From contig WEDG01001411.1 of assembly GCA_017591395.1 (NCBI GenBank), positions 62,001-126,000 on the forward strand: 64,000 nt of DNA, in the 5' to 3' direction. Below the pieces are notes generated by a model, which saw only the letters and a list, made by a program, of their open reading frames with translations, made no database searches and had not been told where the DNA came from. This document shows positions 42,440 through 52,810 of this stretch, piece after piece; position 1 is the stretch's first letter, and every line of letters begins with the position of its first letter. The position numbers and the translations under genes are program-made. This stretch comes from Schistocephalus solidus (taxonomy: Eukaryota; Platyhelminthes; Cestoda; Diphyllobothriidea; Diphyllobothriidae).

Positions 42440-43937
42440 AGCTGCTGCTACTGACACAATCTACATTTTGTGTACATTATTTTCGCAGCAAATGAGTATC
42501 TAGTTTGATGTAAATATTCCAAAAGTTTCTGAAAGGACCACCTCCTCAGGGATTCCGTTCCATGCTCCAACGACCCTCCATGAAAAGGCTTTCGACGAAC
42601 GTCCGTTTGGACCAACTTTCTCTGCAGTTTAAAGGTATGACCCCGCAGATGTTCCGTCCCAGCCAATTTGAAGAATTCAGCAAATTCTAGGGCACAATCG
42701 TGGCCCTAGTTGGCGTAGTTGCCTGTAATTGAGAGAAAACAAATCAAGTTCAGCCAGTCTGGCTTCGTAAAACAGATGACTTAGATTATTGACCATCTTC
42801 GGAGCCCTCACCTGCACTCGTTCCAACTGTAGATAATCCTTTTTGAACCAAGGACACCAGGCATCGACGGCATATTCCAAGTGAGATCGAACAAATTCCC
42901 AGTAGGCTTTTCGGAAGAGTTCCTATCAATCTACACAAATCCCCGTCTGAGCGCAAATAAGACCTGTGTCGCCCGTTAAGCTGCCTTTAAACACTGTGAA
43001 AATAGTTTGAGTGAGGAGTTTATTAGAACACCGAGGTCCTTCTGTTCATCGACAATCGTAAGGGACTACACATTGAGAAGTTATTAGTAGGAATCATCCT
43101 CCTCACTGGTCCTACTGGTATGGAGTCTTAGGACCAAACACTTCCCAACGTTAAAATTTAATAATCAACGAGCAGACCAGCTGCTAAAATGGTTGAGATT
43201 CTCTTGAAGTGCGTGCCTATCGGCATCAGATCTGATAGCCCTTCACAATTTAACATCGTCTGCAAAAATGACGGCGCTGCAGCCCAGGTTGTCAACACAG
43301 TCGTTGATGCACACGAAGAAGAGTAATGACCCTTAGACGGAGCCTTGGGCACACCACTAAGAACCGGAGTAGGTTTTTACTTCGAGGTATCAATGCACAC
43401 AGTTTGCAATCTTCCTGTAAGAAAATGTACGATCCATGTAAGCAGCATTCTTCTTAGTTCAATTTCAGATACGTTATAGCTATGACGTTTGTGTGGGACA
43501 CTGTCAAATGCCTTCTTTAAATCAGTGTTGATAACTTCAACCCTACCATCTTCGTCCAATGCGCGAGTTACCTGCATTGTGGAGAGCAAAACCTGGAAAG
43601 ACAGGAGCAATTCTGTCTGAAGCCATGCTGGAGCTCTGATAGTAACCAGTTTTCCTCCAGGAACTTCATGATTACCTTCTTTATTATTTATTTCATTATT
43701 TTAACCAAATGAAGGTTAGGCTGATATGCTGATAATTATTGACATTAGATCGAGGTATATGATATGCGGTATATTTTGCTGTTTCCGCGATTCAAAAGAG
43801 AATTAAATGTATGCATTGGTTGTTTGGAGAGTTCACCGGCCAGCTCTTTCAAGAACTTTGCAGGTTTATCGTCCAGACCAGATAACTTTGCTTCTTTGCG
43901 ATTTCGCAGTTCTCGTTCCACGAGAGGTGCTGGGAAG
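42440..43937 (-). mobile_element. LINE-4, RT and C-terminus (split by a fold-back element)
   Basis: The minus strand carries, 5' to 3', PLVERELRNRKEAKLSGLDD then KPAKFLKELAGELSK (pre-RT/motif 1 region, about 43780-43925), EVINTDLKKAFDSVPHKRH (motif A, about 43480-43550), FLTGRLQTVCIDTSK, VLSGVPKAPSKG-like motif B remnants (about 43340), EYAVDAWCPWFKKDYLQLER (42800-42880), HLRGHTFKLQRKLVQTD and the FxGxxxxWNxxxPxxxV-like end (42540-42660). Frames change several times, so it is inactive. It is a CR1/Jockey-like LINE, with its 5' part at 44589-45003. Confidence 0.7.
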
Positions 43938-44010
43938 GGTATATATATATATATATTGAATAACGAGGAGGTTGTTTGCATCCGAGATAGTATAATGAAA
44001 AAGAAAAATG

Positions 44011-44499
44011 CTCTTCGGAAATGGAGTTTTTACTCGTAAATTTTTCAAGTTGGTGACACCAACCCGTCGTCAGACGAAATGAACAGAGGAGAAAGTGAAG
44101 TGGCGCGACAGGACAGATTGTGACAAACGAAAACAGCTGGTGTGAGTGGGTGGTGGGTGGACCAATAATCGGGGCATGTTTTTGGGACGGGGGTGAGGAG
44201 AGAACAATTACATTGGCTTGTTTGGGACGGGGAGGTGGGCGGCGAGGTGGCCGGCCGTAGTTACTCGCCGCCCACCTCCCCCTCCCAAACAAGCCAATGT
44301 AATTGTTCTCTCCTCACCCCCGTCCCAAAAACATGCCCCGATTATTGGTCCACCCACCACCCACTCACACCAGCTGTTTTGCTTGTCACAATCTGTCCTG
44401 TCGCGCGACTTCACTTTCTCCTCGCTTCATTTCGTCTGACGACGGGTTGGTGTCACCAACTTGAAAAATTTACGAGTAAAAACTCCATTTTCCGAAGAG
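44011..44499. repeat. Large inverted repeat, 236-bp arms, 17-bp centre
   Basis: Left arm 44011-44246 and right arm 44264-44499 are near-perfect reverse complements of equal length. The outer ends are CTCTTCGGAAATGGAGTTTT and its complement AAAACTCCATTTTCCGAAGA; the inner ends are GGGCGGCGAG and CTCGCCGCCC. A few mismatches are visible, for example CAGAGG against the complement of CCTCGC. The 17-bp centre contains GGCCGGCC. Single strands would form a very stable hairpin. Confidence 0.85.
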
Positions 44500-44502
44500 A
44501 TC

Positions 44503-44516
44503 TATATATATATATA

Positions 44517-44585
<69 letters not shown>
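44503..44585. repeat. TA dinucleotide microsatellite
   Basis: About 40 TA units with one CT interruption at about 44518. It directly abuts the right arm of the inverted repeat and the LINE-4 frame. Confidence 0.95.
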
Positions 44586-44588
<3 letters not shown>

Positions 44589-45003
44589 TGGGACTGGCGT
44601 CTATAACAGCACTGTTGACGTGGTCAAGCTGAAGTTCAGGTTCTAAGGTGAATACCGAGGCAACGAAGTAACCCAAGTGCTCGGCTTTTTCGCAATTTTC
44701 AACGACTTCAACACCATTCCCATCCATAGGTACTGCGACTGGGTCCTTGTTATTTTATCGACTATTGATATAATGGAATACATTTTAGGCTTATTTTTCT
44801 CCTGCTGGGTAATTCTTGATTCCTAGTTCTTCCATGTCTGACGGATAATTTTTTTGACAGCATTTCTTTGGTGAAGAAATTCCTCGAGATGCTCTGCTGA
44901 CCCCGTTTCCCTGAATACCTTCCATTGCCAAGGTCGGATCCCATTGGTGATGATTGTCTGAGATGCATTGGAAAGAGCGATTAAATAAACTCAAGCTAGG
45001 CAT
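44589..45003 (-). pseudogene. LINE-4, segment between endonuclease and RT
   Basis: The minus strand gives DGNGVEVVENCEKAEHLGYF then VASVFTLEP and NSAVIDASP (44590-44727). This is the typical D.NG..V..N..KAE.L..FF.SVFT region that precedes the RT in CR1/Jockey-type LINEs. Further 5', 44762-45003 is open but less clear. The frame continues on the other side of the fold-back insert. Confidence 0.6.
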
Positions 45004-45639
45004 ATTTCCCTTACTAAATATTTAAACTATATTATTATGTTTAAAAACTTTTTAAGAATCCGAAATCGTGTTTAAGTGCTAGACGTTTAAATATGATGAA
45101 CTATCGCGCGCTTCCCACTTGGGGTGCGTTTTCCAGAATGTTATATGGACGCGCATGGTTCTAGAAATTCCTACCAGAAACAAGGTGGTTAGAACTTTCT
45201 ACATTGCTTCCTTCTATAAAAAGAGTTGGCTATCCCCAGCAGCATCATTTAGTACACTATCTAATCCGCCTTCAGGAGGTACCTGTACAAGTTTTTCAAC
45301 TTTTTATTCATCGTTGAAGACCTCGGGCAGCGCGGAGCTACCTTCCGGAGGAACCTCCAGGTAGTGCTCAACTAGTTTACAATCGTCCTGGAGAGATGGC
45401 ACGCTTGCAGCTCAAAACAGTCGGTATTCTCACCTGCCAGATATCCTGGCTTGAGGCTGTTGAAATGGATGGAGAACTATTTGGAATACAGCCCATTTTG
45501 GTGGTGGATTAGGCCGGTCGTGTCTAACAGGACACGAGTGTCGATATAACGAGTAATGAAATAGAAGATTTTGACCAAGTTTTTCACATGCGGGTCGAAG
45601 AAATTATTCAAATCTGCCAAAATCCTCCACAAATTAACT
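45004..45639. other. Unassigned; repeated VPPEG-like frame on the minus strand
   Basis: On the minus strand, 45255-45390 reads LVEHYLEVPPEGSSALPEVF then, after a stop, VEKLVQVPPEGGLDSVLND. The LV-x(4)-VPPEG pattern appears twice about 29 codons apart, suggesting a decayed internally repeated coding segment. I do not recognise it. Confidence 0.3.
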
Positions 45640-46060
45640 GTGCCTGGTATTCATCTGGTGGATTATAGATTGTTTACTTAGGAAATCCTGCTTGAGCAGT
45701 CATCTTACTGCATCAGAATTTGTGGATACCATACGTTGCAGTAGGCTGGGCGGGTAACTTGAGCCAAGTGTGATTAAACTCACGGCTCCCGGTGGAGCCT
45801 CGTAGCTCAGTTGGCTAGAGCGTTGGCTTGTCTATAGCCTTCCTCTTACTGGCGTGGGTTCGATTCCACCGAGGCTGCTAAGCTTTTCACATGTGGGTCA
45901 AAGAAACAAGCCAATAAGTTTAGAGAATCAACACGAAAACTTTGGCATGCTAGCCAATGGGAGCGTCGGTTCCCGGCGATGGTTATCTGCTGGTAATCGG
46001 AGCTGTAATGGACCACAGTTCCGACATAATTGTTTGAATGGACTGGGAGCACTTTTCGCG
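45640..46060 (+). repeat. tRNA-core repeat T, copy 3 (best preserved)
   Basis: It matches copy 2 (minus, 41800-42210) on the 5' side from TTAGGAAATCCTGCTTGAGC through AAGTGTGATTAAACTCACGG. It matches 41310-41430 on the 3' side (AAAACTTTGGCATGC through GTAATCGGAGCTGTAAT). The tRNA-like block lies at 45797-45878: GCCTCGTAGCTCAGTTGGCT then AGAGCG (D-arm with A box) and GTGGGTTCGATTCCACCGAG then GC (B box and acceptor). GCCTCG pairs with CGAGGC. The T arm is one base short and the anticodon arm is irregular, so I do not call a functional tRNA. Confidence 0.65.
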
Positions 46061-49000
46061 TGGGTCCCGGATGGGAATGGAGTAATCGAATGTCGGTGAA
46101 GATTCCAGTGCCACCTTCTCCTATCAAACGCTGACCGCCGTCCCCACGGTTACCGTCACTGCATATCGCATCGTTATCTCCCACTCAATGTCAGCATCTC
46201 CTTATCCCAACCCTGCAGTTGCCGACAGTGTTACACTCCCCGCCGGTTAGCTAACGGACATGAAAAAATTTCCCACTCCATACAGAACATACCTACCTGT
46301 AACGCTCCATTCCTTATTTTCTATTGTGCCCTTTTTTACCTTTTATATCCTTCTTATTAGTACAATCCATTTCCTACATTTCTGTCGTATGTTAACAAGG
46401 ATCACAGTTCGCAGGAACCAGCTGATTACGGCCACAATAGCGAAAGGATATAAATGTTTTGTTATTTATATGCATATATCGCGTCTATGGTGTTTTTACT
46501 CTGGCCGATGTATATCGAGGGGATATCGAATTTTTGGAGGTACACAGGAAACGCCGACAGCATAACGCAGGATTGTTTACTTAACTGAATACCCGTGCTC
46601 GCTTTAATCCATTGAATTTTGCGTTATTATCGCCTTCTGTACGTTCTAGTCCGTTGGTAATTGCTAAATAGGAACGACCAAATTAATATTTACGGACCGA
46701 ACGCTGGCAGATGCTCAAGCGCGCCCCCTTTCTCATTAATGGGGTGACTCAATGCATACAGCTGTACGGTAAAAATTTTATACGAATGCGTGTGTAATAG
46801 TCGAACCTTTATTGTATAAATGTAAAAGGAAATATTTACAAGTGCAGATGGAAGTGCGTCAGGGCTCATCTGAGATGACTCATGTGATATATGTCAACGC
46901 AATCCATCGGCGATGGTATTTCAGGCTCAGACGGTACGACAGTCCGAACATGAAGGACCTCGTTTGAAATATTATTATTATCTAGTGCTCGATACACACT
47001 CACCGTTGGTTTGCGTGGTACGGCTTTGATTTTGTACACGTTTTACGAAGGTGTCCAGCAACCGTTTTAGTCGCTTTTTTACGGCTTACTCGAGGTCAGC
47101 ATGGATAGCCTTGCCATCGGTATTCCATGCCTAAACTTAGTCGCTTTCCATGACTCTAAGTCCATTTAACGTCTACCTCACCGGGGAAATTCAGCTGTAA
47201 GGTAAACGGTCATGGAACGCACGCGATTATCTATAGCCTGCACTTTTACTGCCTTAAGTACAGCGGGCGTAAAGCGGCCGTTTTCTTTAGAACGACTTCT
47301 GATCAACAAAGTAAGTAACTTATTCACCACACCTGAGTAAATTAGGCGTAGGGGGTCTAGAGGAAATATTGATATCGATTTGTCGTATCGATACGTGGAA
47401 TCTACGCGCGTGTTTTTTAATTCGAGACGCCTCATAACCTGGCCTTTTTCCGATGTATTCATTTAATGCACCTCGTTATATATAATAATATTATGACGTA
47501 GAGATGTATTTATCGGACGAATAACATTGTTTTTGTCCGGTGAATGACCTAGCCCATCGTCAACTCAGAGGTACCCGACTTTCTTCACCTACTGATGGCA
47601 GCTAGGACTAAGGACCTTAGGAATGATCTCTATTTGCTCATCGAACTTTCCACATTCTAAGAACGCTGCTTAAAATCTCCCAGCCATATGTGCATGGCCG
47701 ATTTTCATGGGCACATTACGAGTTATTCTTTTGCGCTCATGCAGCAAGTTAAATAATTGCGTTTACTGACGGAGAAAAGGCACTTACTTTTAGTGTGAAT
47801 CAGTACACTTTGCTAGTTTTCGATCACAAACTTAAACGTTTACGACAGATCTTTGTTGAAACAAAAAATCGACAGGATTCCAATTCGAACTGGGACATTC
47901 TTTATGTTAGACGACCAAGCGCAGTATGTACAACCACTTTTGCTCGAACAGCAAACCATACTCCACATACCTATCACATATTTACGCACTGTTCATAAAT
48001 ATCTAATCAAAGGTTCATAGAAGACCTGTCCCTGCAAACCATCAAGGCTACTGTCTGGTGTCAATAATGTTTACATGTTTGGATGTAGTTCTCCTTTCTC
48101 TCCCCATACAATCGTATTTTGAGTAATTTTGCCGGGAGGCTAATAGCTATGTCCATCAATGCAAAAGCTACGCTCTGCGAATGCTTTGAGAGTTCAAAAA
48201 CTTCCTTTTCGGTTTGACCTAGTTGTCAGTCTTGTAAAACACTTGTAACTTAATGCATTTGTTAAACAATTATTTACCATAATGCCCCACAGCATTGTCT
48301 GCAAAGGTCAGGGACTTAATCGTAAACTAATTCCTTGTGTTAACGGACAGGCGCATCTTCTTTCGCACTCACTCTCGCTTAAGCTACCTGGCGCCGGCTT
48401 AAGGAGAGAAATAGGACGAACAGAAGCGGATTCGTGTGAAGTGGTTAACAAGGCTAAGCAGTTTGGACAGTGCCTTGCCAGTGCATACCAAATATAAATT
48501 CTAAATCCTGTGAACGCATGCCACACACGATCTGGTCTGCGCAACATTGACCAAATGTTTACGGATCCCGTTTGAGTAAAATTTAAATGAGGTTTGACAC
48601 CGTTTGGCAAGACATGCAGGCAAAGCTTGGACTTTCCGTATTCAGGGTCCGTTGCTGAAGAAAAAATAGGTTGAGCTATTCAGATCTGCTGCCGCAAATC
48701 ATCACGCGGAGAGGAACAATACGTGATATTATCTAGTTTGGGTAGATCAGGCATGATCGCGGACGTAACGAGATGACGTACAGGTATCACGTCTGAGTGA
48801 ACACGCCTTAGAGAATAAATTCAGAAAAAAACAAATGTAGTCTCCGTTTTCTTCCTAAGACGTCCAAGATGCCTGAGTTGGCACTGCAACCCATGTCAGA
48901 TCCGAGCAGACCCTTTTTTGAAAACAGAATCCATAATACGAGGGGACAAAGTCACAGGTGAATCTCGTAGATGTGCTACTGACCTCTGTCAACCATTGGC

Positions 49001-49163
49001 ACCCAATCACAGCATCTGATGGCTTGTAGACCTGCATAGCGGATCGGTGTATGAAAGAGGAAAATTAGTGAGGTCACCACTGTGGATTCCATTCGCGCGG
49101 CACTTTCAACTAAATCCATTCTATACAGGTGTGGCTTGAGAAGTGTGTGACATTTAGTGTAAC
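46061..49163. other. Unassigned sequence
   Basis: No family is recognised in about 3 kb. The longest frames (46260-46565 plus, 47178-47462 minus, 48308-48610 minus) lack motifs and good splice borders. AT-rich tracts alternate with average sequence. Confidence 0.4.
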
Positions 49164-49417
49164 TTATTGTATATTTGTATGCTGCTGGATCGGCCTATTA
49201 TGAGCTGGAATTTTCAGGATATCGTGGGTAGGTAAGGCGTACGGGATATGCGTTTTGGGATATGGCCGCAGCTGGTGACCCGCAACTTGCTGGTTCTGCT
49301 GCATTGGGTTCGCGGGATTCGATGGGGTTAAAGAAGTTTTCATTTTTTGAAAGATACCCATCAAATAAGAAGCAACATTCATGGACCCAGGCTTGGCAGT
49401 TTGAGCATCTTTAGCCC
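49164..49417 (-). CDS. Candidate terminal exon, Gln/Pro-rich C-terminus
   Basis: The minus strand is open for 84 codons from an acceptor ATGTATAG|GG at 49418 to TAA at 49164-49166. The product reads GSMNVASYLMGIFQKMKTSL, then NPMQQNQQVAGHQLRPYPKT and a His/Pro/Gln-rich end. It is protein-like in composition, with repeated Gln/Pro/His rather than noise. No upstream exon could be joined, and the family is unknown. The next 3' bases show no clear poly(A) signal. Confidence 0.4.
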
Positions 49418-50707
49418 CTATACATAACAGCCGTTTCAGTATCCAAGTGTACAAACGGATTTGCGTGCTCAGAGATCTGATACCTGGAAATTTAAGTGTA
49501 TGTGTAAGATTCCTTGAGGTCAATCCGCATTCCAAACTTCAGTTGGCAGAAAATAGTTCCCAGTGGGGCTTCTGCCCTTGCACACATTTTTATCAGTTCT
49601 TTAAAGAACCTTTTGGAGTGGGCTGCCCGGCTGTCCCATTAGATACTTCACCTGTTTCAGCAACTTCTAATCGAGGAACTCAAGAAGTCTCAGTATTTCC
49701 GTCAGTTGCGCATTGTTGTTCATATTTTTCAACAATTGGCTTCGCCCACATACGGATGAAGGAAGTTCCAAGTAAATAGATTCAACAAGGTTGTATATAG
49801 GGTATTTTGCGTTTATACGATAGCGCTGCACGCGAGGAATAGCATGCTTGAGGTACTTGATGTAAAGTCAGTAAAATATGGTAGCGGTGTCCGTAAAAAG
49901 CACGGTCTGTTGGTTCCCATGCACTTTAAATATGACAGTTCTATCAGCAATAGCTGGATTCAGTTTACACATGTTCCACAGAACGTACTCCTAATGAAAA
50001 ATGCCGTAACTCCAGCGTTTTTATTCAGGGACCTAAGCATACTCCCTTTAATTCCAACAGGTAGAAAAACCTTAAGCCCCAACCGCTCTCGTCCATTTTT
50101 TTACCCCATACAAGCTTAAGCAAGACACTCCAGGTAAGCCATAAGCGTCGGTGCGCATATTTACAGACGTCTATACGACAACCACGTACTAGTCATTGTT
50201 CTTGGGTCTATGGGTATATCTGGAATATTGTTTTAATCACGTGGACACCCTAGTCTCAAACACAATTGCACAATAACTTATACCATATACATCTGTTGTG
50301 GATTTATTGCTCTTTTTTAATTTATTTTTATGTCCAGCTGAATCCTTTTTTGAAACAGGTAATGCCCTTCAAGACAATAACGCGGACCAACTGCTCTGGT
50401 TTGTCAGGATCAGAGTTTGTATGCTTAAAGCCTCGTGGGTTGAAGTAGGAAAAAATATGAAGCTCACAATCGACCTTTCAAAAAAGAGGGTTCGGACAAA
50501 TTGCAATTCTCCCATTGGTTGCTTAATATTCTTCATATGTGTGCAGATCATTGTATGGAACATTTTACAGTGGAGTTAAACGATTAGGACACCTTAAAAC
50601 CATTTCGTGGAGCTTTAACGATCAAAGAGTACCTTATAAAATAAAACGAAGTTGTTATATCTATTGAAGGTATTCCTTTTTTGTCCTTACAACTTTTCTT
50701 TTTCCAG
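49418..50707. other. Unassigned; weak plus-strand frames
   Basis: Frames at 49447-49779, 49844-50119 and 50298-50579 are open but show no motif. A pyrimidine-rich acceptor-like TTATGTCCAG|CTG at about 50337 precedes two overlapping open frames. I could not choose a frame. Confidence 0.3.
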
Positions 50708-50957
50708 TCATGGCATGAACCATGCAAAGACTATTTGCTAGACTCTGTATTCAAGAAGACTAACGATGATGTACTTTTTGGAGGTGCACCGTCTCATTTG
50801 ACGCCCGTTAACCTCCATTGGTTTCCAAACCGAAATATAGTAGGTTAATGGGAAATCCTGTTCACAATTGAAAGGAAAGCCATTCTTTCTGGTTTCATAA
50901 ATGAAGCATCCCACAGGAATGGTTTGAGACCAGATAACGTGAAAAAGTTTATAAATT
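50708..50957 (+). pseudogene. Exon-like segment with one in-frame stop, unrecognised
   Basis: A strong acceptor, ACTTTTCTTTTTCCAG, precedes 50708. The frame then reads WHEPCKDYLLDSVFKKTNDD, APSHLTPVNLHWFPNRNIVG, a TAA at 50846-50848, and continues in the same frame WEILFTIERKAILSGFINEA and NGLRPDNVKKFIN to a stop at 50957. Both sides of the TAA look like one ordered protein. It is either a pseudogene exon or has a sequence error. No family is recognised. Confidence 0.35.
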
Positions 50958-51369
50958 AGCTGAAGTTTCTACCATTCTGGCCTACTGTGGATTTTTAAAA
51001 GCATTTCTGCACAAAAATTGAACCGAACTGAACATAGATGACTGCTTTTGTTAATTTAGCACATCAAGTTCTCCGCCCTTACCAGATTCTGCATCAATAT
51101 CTTCAGGGAGAGAAGAGCTGGGGCTTGCGAACTGTTGACAGTTGTGGAGGATTTCTTTGTCTTGGCACCTTTTCGGTGCGAAATATACAGAGTTCTTTAG
51201 GAAAAATACTTTTGGTTGTTCATATTTTCAACACTATATCCCTTGCTAGTCGTCAGACTAACATCGAACAATAATATAATGTCATTGACTAACACTGATA
51301 CCAATGGGTGTTCACAGCCTTTGGCTACCCAGCTGGGATTGGCTGCGTTAGATTCTATTCGTCCTTGAG
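50958..51369. other. Nothing recognised
   Basis: A plus-strand frame (51038-51274) is open without motifs. A short ACCGAACTGAAC occurs at about 51021. Confidence 0.3.
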
Positions 51370-51535
51370 GATTTTGCATTGACCCAACTATAAAAAGCTG
51401 TGTGGACTCGGTGGGATTCGAATCCACGACAGCAAAGGCAATTATTGAGTAGAGCCAACACCTATCCTCCTGAGCTACGAGGCCTCACAGGATGCCGTGA
51501 GTTTAATCACAATTTTTTTCAGGTTACCCGCATCT
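51370..51535 (-). repeat. tRNA-core repeat T, copy 4
   Basis: On the minus strand: TTGTGATTAAACTCACGGCA, then GCCTCGTAGCTCAGGAGGAT (D-arm region), GTGGATTCGAATCCCACCGA then GT (an excellent B box with proper T arm) and AGCTTTTTATAGTTGGGTCA. The flanks match copies 2 and 3 on both sides. The tRNA-like block spans about 51401-51486. Confidence 0.6.
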
Positions 51536-52009
51536 GCACAAAGCTACCTAGTAATGTATGCCTCGCCTGACTACGTTTCTTACAGGATATCGCGGCCTTG
51601 TAGTCGGCATCAACAATGCGGACCCTCTCTCATGGAACCATGTCTTGTGTGCATAATGTGCCTGGCTAGCTGGGATTAGTAGTCTTGTCCATTCAACGCA
51701 ATTCGGTGTTCATGTTTATTAGTGTAGAGATTTCCCGGTTCGGCTACCACAGACAGGATCACAACCGACACATGGAATTGTGTAGACGAGTTATTTTTCG
51801 TTGAAATATCCAGCCCTGTCTTTACCGTGTACATACTGCGTGCGCTACCAGTGTATTTTCAACAAACTCAGACCTATTTTTCATGTATGGGAGGGTTAAC
51901 TAACCGGTTGGTTTTGATTCCTGCTCATCGTAACGATGGAAATACCTTCTTCCTTTAACTGTTGTCGCCGCATTCATAGACTATCAAAGCCAAAAAGATA
52001 TCTATTTTG
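51536..52009. other. Nothing recognised
   Basis: No motif-bearing frame or repeat copy was found. Confidence 0.35.
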
Positions 52010-52449
52010 GAGAATAAATTAAGAGGCTATTCTATTATTGTTCGATTAATTGCTTCATTGAAACAATGGATTTCAGCTCGAATTGGTAAGCCGTAAGGAG
52101 AGTTATGTTTCTCGGGAATGGGGTACTCTAACAGCATGTCTATATCCGCCGTATATCACTCGGATATGGACATGTCAAAATACGTTTATAGATTGGATAT
52201 CGAATTTGTCCTCTGTGTCGATATACGCCTAATATCGAAATGTAGAGATACTTCGAAGTAGGTGAAAGAGGTTCCGCTACTGCCTGTGCAAAACCCATCC
52301 AAAATGAATATATACGGCGTGCCCAATCGAATTAATTTACTGCGTCCGCCAACTACGTAACCATCATTTCCCATCCTATGTAGCTCGTGTATACGCGACT
52401 CTCCTCGAATTTTACTATTCCTCAAACTGTGTAAATAAAATATAAGCAC
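52010..52449 (-). CDS. Unrecognised coding-like segment
   Basis: A possible acceptor TTTATTTACACAG precedes a minus-strand frame starting at about 52420. It reads RNSKIRGESRIHELHRMGND, GGRSKLIRLGTPYIFILDGF and SFTYFEVSLHFDIRRIS, then a stop at 52186. Further on, another frame reads DMLLEYPIPEKHNSPYGLPI then RAEIHCFNEAINRT (about 52030-52130). Both look like real protein separated by a frameshift. A 40-bp block within it (52084-52123) recurs at 61978-62017, so it may be a mobile-element gene. No family assigned. Confidence 0.3.
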
Positions 52450-52499
52450 TTATTGACAGAAAATTATAAAACAGTATATTATTTGTTCTTCAGCTCCCT

Positions 52500-52740
52500 A
52501 ATAGCAATAAACGATTCGAAGCTCGACCGGTCGTACGTCAATCGTAGCTGGAATTTGATTGGTTGCTAGTGCACCTCGATGACGCGTCGCTAAGGGCACA
52601 AAAGAATGCGCGCAGTGTTATTGGCAAATCGATCGGGCACTGAGCTGTCAATCACGCGCGCGCCGTGCCACGCCATTTCCTGCGCTCTCGTGCTGCGACA
52701 CGGTCGCTTAACGGCCTGTACCCCTGTTCTGTCTATACTG
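52500..52740. other. CpG-rich segment upstream of the RING gene
   Basis: In contrast to its AT-rich surroundings, this stretch contains many CG dinucleotides (CGACCGGTCGTACG, CACGCGCGCGCCGTGCC, GATGACGCGTCGC). It ends shortly before an acceptor-like poly(T) tract (52744-52764). It could be a promoter or first exon of the gene that follows. No TATA or initiator is evident. Confidence 0.3.
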
Positions 52741-52810
52741 ACCGTTTTTTTGCTTTTTTTGCAGAATGTTTTGAGCAGTATCTAAGAGAACACTAAGTAG
52801 ACGTGCTTAG

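Larger units (their letters stand above)
43938..44588. mobile_element. Fold-back (palindromic) insertion flanked by TA repeats
   Basis: A non-coding insert of about 650 bp separates two collinear parts of LINE-4. It consists of a short TA run (43940-43956), 54 bp of single sequence, a large inverted repeat (44011-44499) and a long TA run (44503-44585). Because LINE-4 frames on both sides are adjacent in related LINEs (ending VIDASP and resuming PLVEREL), this is most simply an insertion. A fold-back or MITE-like DNA transposon inserting at TA-rich DNA would fit; no transposase is present. Any open frames across it are artefacts. Confidence 0.6.

Noticed and set aside
44193..44727. Open frames across the palindrome and TA run
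   Set aside because: They are made of dinucleotide repeat (Tyr-Ile runs) and inverted-repeat sequence on both strands; only the LINE frame at 44590-44727 has family resemblance.
45797..45878. A functional tRNA gene
   Set aside because: A and B boxes and acceptor pairing are present, but the T arm is one base short, the anticodon arm is irregular, and the block lies inside a dispersed repeat with copies elsewhere.
47178..47462. Minus-strand gene
   Set aside because: A 94-codon frame without motif, splice sites or neighbours; chance cannot be excluded.
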